A stretch of DNA of 64,000 nucleotides from Anaeramoeba flamelloides (Eukaryota; Metamonada; Anaeramoebidae), in the NCBI GenBank assembly GCA_027625915.1, contig JANTQA010000076.1:1054001-1118000 (forward strand). Reading direction: 5' to 3'. Each line of letters begins with the position of its first letter. Positions within the stretch are counted from its first letter, which is position 1. Positions 59,540 to 64,000 of this stretch are shown piece by piece. A program made the position numbers and the translations under genes. The notes beneath the pieces are model-generated. The model was not told the origin of the DNA, ran no database searches, and saw nothing but the letters and a program-made list of their open reading frames with translations.

Positions 59540-60321
59540 AAAATAGCACTGGTGGATTTAAAAAAAAAGTATTTCAAATATAAAATCATCTTTCTTTTTT
59601 CAAAACTACTTATTGTAGGTAAATTTATTTATGTCGGGATAATTAAACATAAAAAAATACCTGATTATAACTTTAAAGTTGTTTTTTATTTAATGAAAGG
59701 TTAAAAACAGGAAAGGGGCAATAAATAATATAAATTATATATTGATTTCTTAAAGCTTTACTATTAATAATGATATTTAAAAATAAAAAATAAAAGTTCC
59801 TTTATTATAAAGTCTAAGTGTATTTTCTAGAAAAAATAATTCAGAACTTTCAAAAAAAAAAAAAATACAAAAATTAAAAAATAATAATCAATTCCATTTT
59901 TAATTTAAAATTAACGAAAGGTATTGAGGATTTTACCTCCAAAATTTATTTTATAATTTGTTTTCAAGTAGATGAGATATTTGAATTAAAATAAAAAAAG
60001 AATGAATTTTATTTGGGGATAGAAGTTTTTCTGTTCTGGTCATAGAATGTTTTGATCACAGAAAAAGAAAAACCTCAAAAACTATGTAAAATTCAAGAAT
60101 TTGTCCATAAACCCTTACTATTCTCAATTAATGCTCTGTTTCCAGTTGTTATTTATAGTAGGGCTAAAAAAATACAAAGAAATATAATTTTAATAGTATA
60201 CAAAATTAAAAAAAGTATAACTTAAATGCTAAATGTCATTTTTTTCAATTCCAAAATCTTTTTCTTTTCAGTTGGGTTTTTAGTCAACACAATTTAGGTT
60301 TGTTGTATAAAAAATTAACTA
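59540..60321. other. Intergenic, nothing recognised
   Basis: AT-rich spacer between two MITEs; no coding sequence. Confidence 0.5.
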
Positions 60322-60519
60322 CAGTCAGTTCCACTTTTAAGGTACAAACTTTTAAAGAAAATTAAGGCACATAAAAAATTCCAAATTAAAAACCAAAATT
60401 CAAAATTCTATTCAGATAATTTGTGAACAAAAAAAATTCCAAATTTTTAACCTAATTTGAGATTTTTTTTGTGCCTTAAATTTCTTTAAAAGTTTGTACC
60501 TTAAATTTGAAACTAGCTG
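60322..60519. mobile_element. Palindromic Tc1/mariner-type MITE, copy 2
   Basis: 198 bp, flanked by TA (60320-60321 and 60520-60521). Left end CAGTCAGTTCCACTTTTAAG as in the 45.7-kb copy; the right end has diverged to AAATTTGAAACTAGCTG. Arms pair through ACAAACTTTTAAAGAAA and its complement. It lies about 320 bp upstream of the TRAP-alpha start. Confidence 0.8.
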
Positions 60520-60838
60520 TAAATAAATCAATAGAAAAACATAAGCCCTAATCTATTTCATTTTGAAATCAACTTATACAAAAAAAAAAAACAAAAAAAG
60601 GGACAACTTTACTGAAAATTTTTTTACCATTTATTATTTGGGTATCAGTATTTGAAATGAAACAATTTTAAATGAACAGATAAAGGATTGTGAACAGGCT
60701 CATCCAAAAAAAAAGAATAAAAATTTGTGCGTTGCCTTGAAGAATACATTTGGTAAATACTTCCTTAAACGAGTCAAAATAAGATTTCATTTTTTTCCAA
60801 AACTCTTTTTTTCTTATTTTTTTCTTATTTTTTTCTTG

Positions 60839-61843
60839 ATGAAAATCAAATCAATCCTTTATTTAACCTTTGTATTTTGTATTCTTTTTTCGTTGATAAG
60901 ATGTGAAAAAGAAGAACAAGAGCAAAAAGAAAAAGGACCAAGTGATATTGAAAACGAACATGAAGACGACGAGAACGACGAAGAAGAATTAATTTTTGTT
61001 GAGGATGATAATTTGGAAATGGAAGTGCAACCTGAATTAACATCTTCTGAATTTGTTGAAACAAAATTTGTTGTTCCATCGTTTCCTGATCTTCAAATTA
61101 AAATCCCAACAAACTTAAAAATACTTGCTGGTTTAACTAATAAAGGTAAGAAATAAATTTTTTGTTTTTTCTTTTTTTTTTTTTTTTGTTGATTTTACTT
61201 TCTTCTTTTAATTGTTTCGATCGTTATTTTTGATTCTTATTTTGTACCATACAACTCTTGTTCAACTGAAACCCCAAAACAAGGAAAAACAACTTATTAC
61301 CTTCAACGGATCGGAGGAAGTATTAGGTATCCACAAGATTATTCCAAGGTCATCACAAATGTCACCGAAACCGATTTTAGGGGAATAAAATTAGAGCCAG
61401 GCCAACAAATTGCCTTGCCATATTATTTATATTTAAGCGAAGCTTGGCAACCACGTACCTACACACTTGTCTTACAGGCCTATTATGCAGAACAAGATCC
61501 TGTTTTAGTCAACTACACAAGCACATTCTTCAACACAACAATTGAATTACTTGAAAGCGGAAGCTCCTTTGACGCAACAATGATTTTCACCTATGTCGCC
61601 ATCCTTGCTGGTGCTGTATTTGGTGGTGTTCAATTATACAATTGGAAATATGCACCAGGAAAATCTAGCTCATCAAAAAAGCCAATAAAACAAACTCAAA
61701 CAAAGAAAAACCAAAAACAAAACAACAAAAATATCAAAAAATCTTCATCCGGTAACTTAAGCGATTTTGTAGATTCAAGGCATCTCTCAAAGTCTCCTAA
61801 AACGGGCAGAAAAAATCAAGGAAAAAAAGGGAAAAAAAAATAA
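60839..61843 (+). CDS. SSR1: Translocon-associated protein alpha (TRAP-alpha, signal sequence receptor 1)
   Basis: Two exons, 60839-61145 and 61284-61843 (donor GTAAGA, acceptor ACAAG, phase 1), giving 288 residues; animal SSR1 is about 286. An N-terminal signal peptide (about 1-22, hydrophobic core YLTFVFCILFSLI) is followed by an acidic Glu/Asp-rich segment (about 24-65), the hallmark of TRAP-alpha. The lumenal domain contains LAGLTNKG, which spans the intron and matches animal LVGFTNKG, and SIRYPQDYS matching FRYPQDY. Possible N-glycosylation sites are at 128, 179 and 186. One membrane helix (about 200-222) precedes a Lys/Ser-rich cytosolic tail, basic to the end. TRAP sits beside the Sec61 channel in the ER and aids insertion of some secretory proteins. 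The ATG at 60839 is chosen because it begins the signal peptide; frame upstream is open but lacks ATG. Confidence 0.9.
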
Positions 61844-64000
61844 AACAAGAAAATTAGAATTTTTTTTTTGATTTTTTCCAACAAATAAATCTCCAAAAAA
61901 CAACAAACCCTTTGATTATTTGTCTCTTAGTGCTATTTTTTTACTTTTTTTTTTTGAATTTTGAAACGATTCAATCTTTTATCTTTAAGGTAATCGTAAC
62001 TCTTATTTATTTTTTTTACCCAAAGATAATAGGATAATTATTTTCACAAGGATTCAATTAAACCCGATAAGCCAACTCATTTATCAACTTTAGAAAAATG
62101 AGTTATCATTTTTAAAAGAGTTCATTTTTCCCAAATTAATTTTCATTAAAAAAGGCCGATCCTTTTTATTTGAGTTTTTTGGATCAAAAAAAAAGAAAAA
62201 GAAAAATTTGTCAAATATTTTTATTTTTAGGAAATCTTACTTTTAGATATTTCCGAGAGTTCGTATGAATAAGTAACCATTGAAAAATCAATCTCGTTTT
62301 AAAAATTCAAGAAAAATAAATCAAAATAGTGAATCCTTGAAGATCCAGAAAAATTTGATCATTTATTTGATAAACAAATATTTTTGACAATTTCTTGAAA
62401 TTTAAAATATTGGGCAATATTCTTCTTGTTTATCGAATGTCTATATAATAAAGGTTTATTATTAAAATCAGTTATTAGATAATATTTATTATTTTTTTAG
62501 AATTAATTTTTTGAATTTGTTTTATTTGTTTGAAAATATTTAAAATAATCCGAAATAATAATAAAGCCATGTTGATAATTTTTAATCCTTTGGGTTGTTA
62601 ATTAACCCACAAAAATAATCAAGATTGGGATTGTTAATGATAGAATAAAAAATCCACAAATTAAAAAGTATTTCTTGAGGTTATAAGTTAATTTTACCAA
62701 GTTTTGAAAAAGTATTTTGGGGGAATTTTTATAATTTAATGGTTTGGATGTTTTTTATCATGGGTTTTTATTTGGTAAAAAGAAAAGATTATGGAAAAAT
62801 GTTTTTTTGATAAATTAATTATTGTTTTTGATTTTAAAAAAAATTATTGTATTTTTTTTTGAAATCAATTCAATTTTTTTATTTTGATTTATTCCAAAAC
62901 TTGGTGGTTTTATTGTTAAAGCATGGTTTTTTTTTTTTTTACACTTTGTTCAACACTAACAGAGATTTCTTTCCAGTTTGTGGAAAATATTTTTTAAAAA
63001 AATAATTTCGAAATATATTGAATATTGGTTCTTTTTGAAATGAAAAAAAAATGATTAAATTTTTAAAACCAATAATCCATTGAGGAAAATCGTAATTAAA
63101 AGTAAGTTTGTTATTATAGTTATCAGATTTTTACTTTGTTTTTCAATTTTAGGATGATATAGCTTTTTTTTTGAATTTCCTATTAAATTTAATAGAATTT
63201 TTTTTTTTAGTTTATTAGTGCATTGAAGGTGGGGGTTTGTGACTATTTAACCAAAAATAAATTTAAGCAATTCATTTGATCAATGTTATTTTCATTAGTT
63301 TTAGTTCTGTTTAATATTGCTTCTTAATGGTAAAATTGAACTTCCATAAGAATAAAATGTAAATTTTAAAGTTTTTTTTTCTAGACCCCCCCCACTATTA
63401 GTTTAAATATATTTTCTTTTATTGTTTGGATGGCAACTTTGTAATATCAGGTTATTTGTATCGTTTGTAACTAAGTAAAAGGTTTGAGAATTAATATTTT
63501 ATTTGTTTTTTATATTAAATAAAATGAGAAAAAAATCTCTAGAGTGGTTTTTAATATATTTTTTATTTTTATTTTTTTGAATTATTTACTATAAAATATT
63601 AGTTCTGAAAACGATCAAAATAAAAATGAGGGTTTTTTTTGTAATATATTTTCTAAAACATTTAAAAGGAATGATAACCACTATTATTTTTCAAAAAATG
63701 GGTAGAACTAAATATTGGGACAAATGGTTACTAATGAACTCTCTTCAATAATTCCAATGCAATATGACAAAAAAAATAAAAAATAAAAAAAGTAAAGTTC
63801 ATTTAGGGTTATTTTATTTTTAATAAGTCTTAAAAAGAAGATTTATTGAAAAAGTATAAAAATATTTATTTGTTTTTGGATAATGGGTAATGGATTGGTG
63901 ATAATACATCCAATTTCAAGTCTAATTTTCGTTACTCATTTCCTTTTAGCCAGACTATTTCTGATTGTTTATAATTTTTTGAAAAGGTTTTACCGACTTG
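61844..64000. other. Intergenic to window end, nothing recognised
   Basis: AT-rich downstream flank of TRAP-alpha. No exon, RNA gene or shared repeat is supported. A C8 run lies at about 63387-63394. Confidence 0.6.

Noticed and set aside
1-64000. tRNA, rRNA and CRISPR signals
   Set aside because: No cloverleaf with intact A and B boxes, no rRNA core sequence and no evenly spaced identical repeats were found by eye.

Overview
This window looks like nuclear DNA of a protist with very AT-rich, intron-bearing genes. Genes stand out as G+C-richer islands, 0.7 to 9 kb long, separated by deserts of 2 to 5 kb made of homopolymers, microsatellites and small transposon relics. The proteins are clearly eukaryotic: CCR4-NOT subunit NOT2, exocyst SEC3, a heterotrimeric G-protein alpha subunit, a RasGEF, TRAP-alpha/SSR1, a kelch-BTB protein and a PPPDE-PUL protein. 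Several carry long Asn, Lys/Glu or Gln tracts. Translation uses TAA as stop with the standard code. The kelch-BTB/RasGEF/G-alpha repertoire and the KEKE/N-rich inserts suggest a free-living amoeboid protist; Anaeramoeba (Metamonada) is my best guess, by inference only.

Layout: (1) 1-805, minus: coiled-coil protein ending in the start of an OsmC-like domain, cut by the window edge. (2) 0.8-7.3 kb: desert with three inverted-repeat elements. (3) 7305-10212, minus: NOT2 in three exons. (4) 10.2-15.3 kb: desert with microsatellites. (5) 15289-17202, plus: kelch-BTB-BTB gene. (6) 19576-21846, plus: SEC3/EXOC1. (7) 25916-34858, plus: complete G-alpha gene in six exons, including a 13-base microexon, with a 4.95-kb intron that holds a dead LINE and a Mutator-type MITE. 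(8) 34.9-38.8 kb: desert with a TTAA-flanked MITE. (9) 38828-44858, minus: a RasGEF catalytic exon and, upstream in compatible phase, an exon ending in an SH3 domain; I propose one Cdc25-like gene. (10) 50502-52295, minus: PPPDE peptidase-PUL gene. (11) 55637-56305, plus: FHA protein. (12) 60839-61843, plus: TRAP-alpha in two exons. The rest, to 64 kb, is desert.

There is no operon-like or defence-island structure, and neighbouring genes do not form a pathway. Two loosely linked themes are signalling (G-alpha, SH3/RasGEF, an LZTR1-like kelch-BTB) and secretion (SEC3, TRAP-alpha). I found no tRNA, rRNA or CRISPR array. The most notable items are the coiled-coil/OsmC fusion, the G-alpha microexon, the candidate SH3-RasGEF gene, a family of self-complementary hairpin repeats that recurs in three places, and a set of MITEs whose ends and target duplications can be read to the base.
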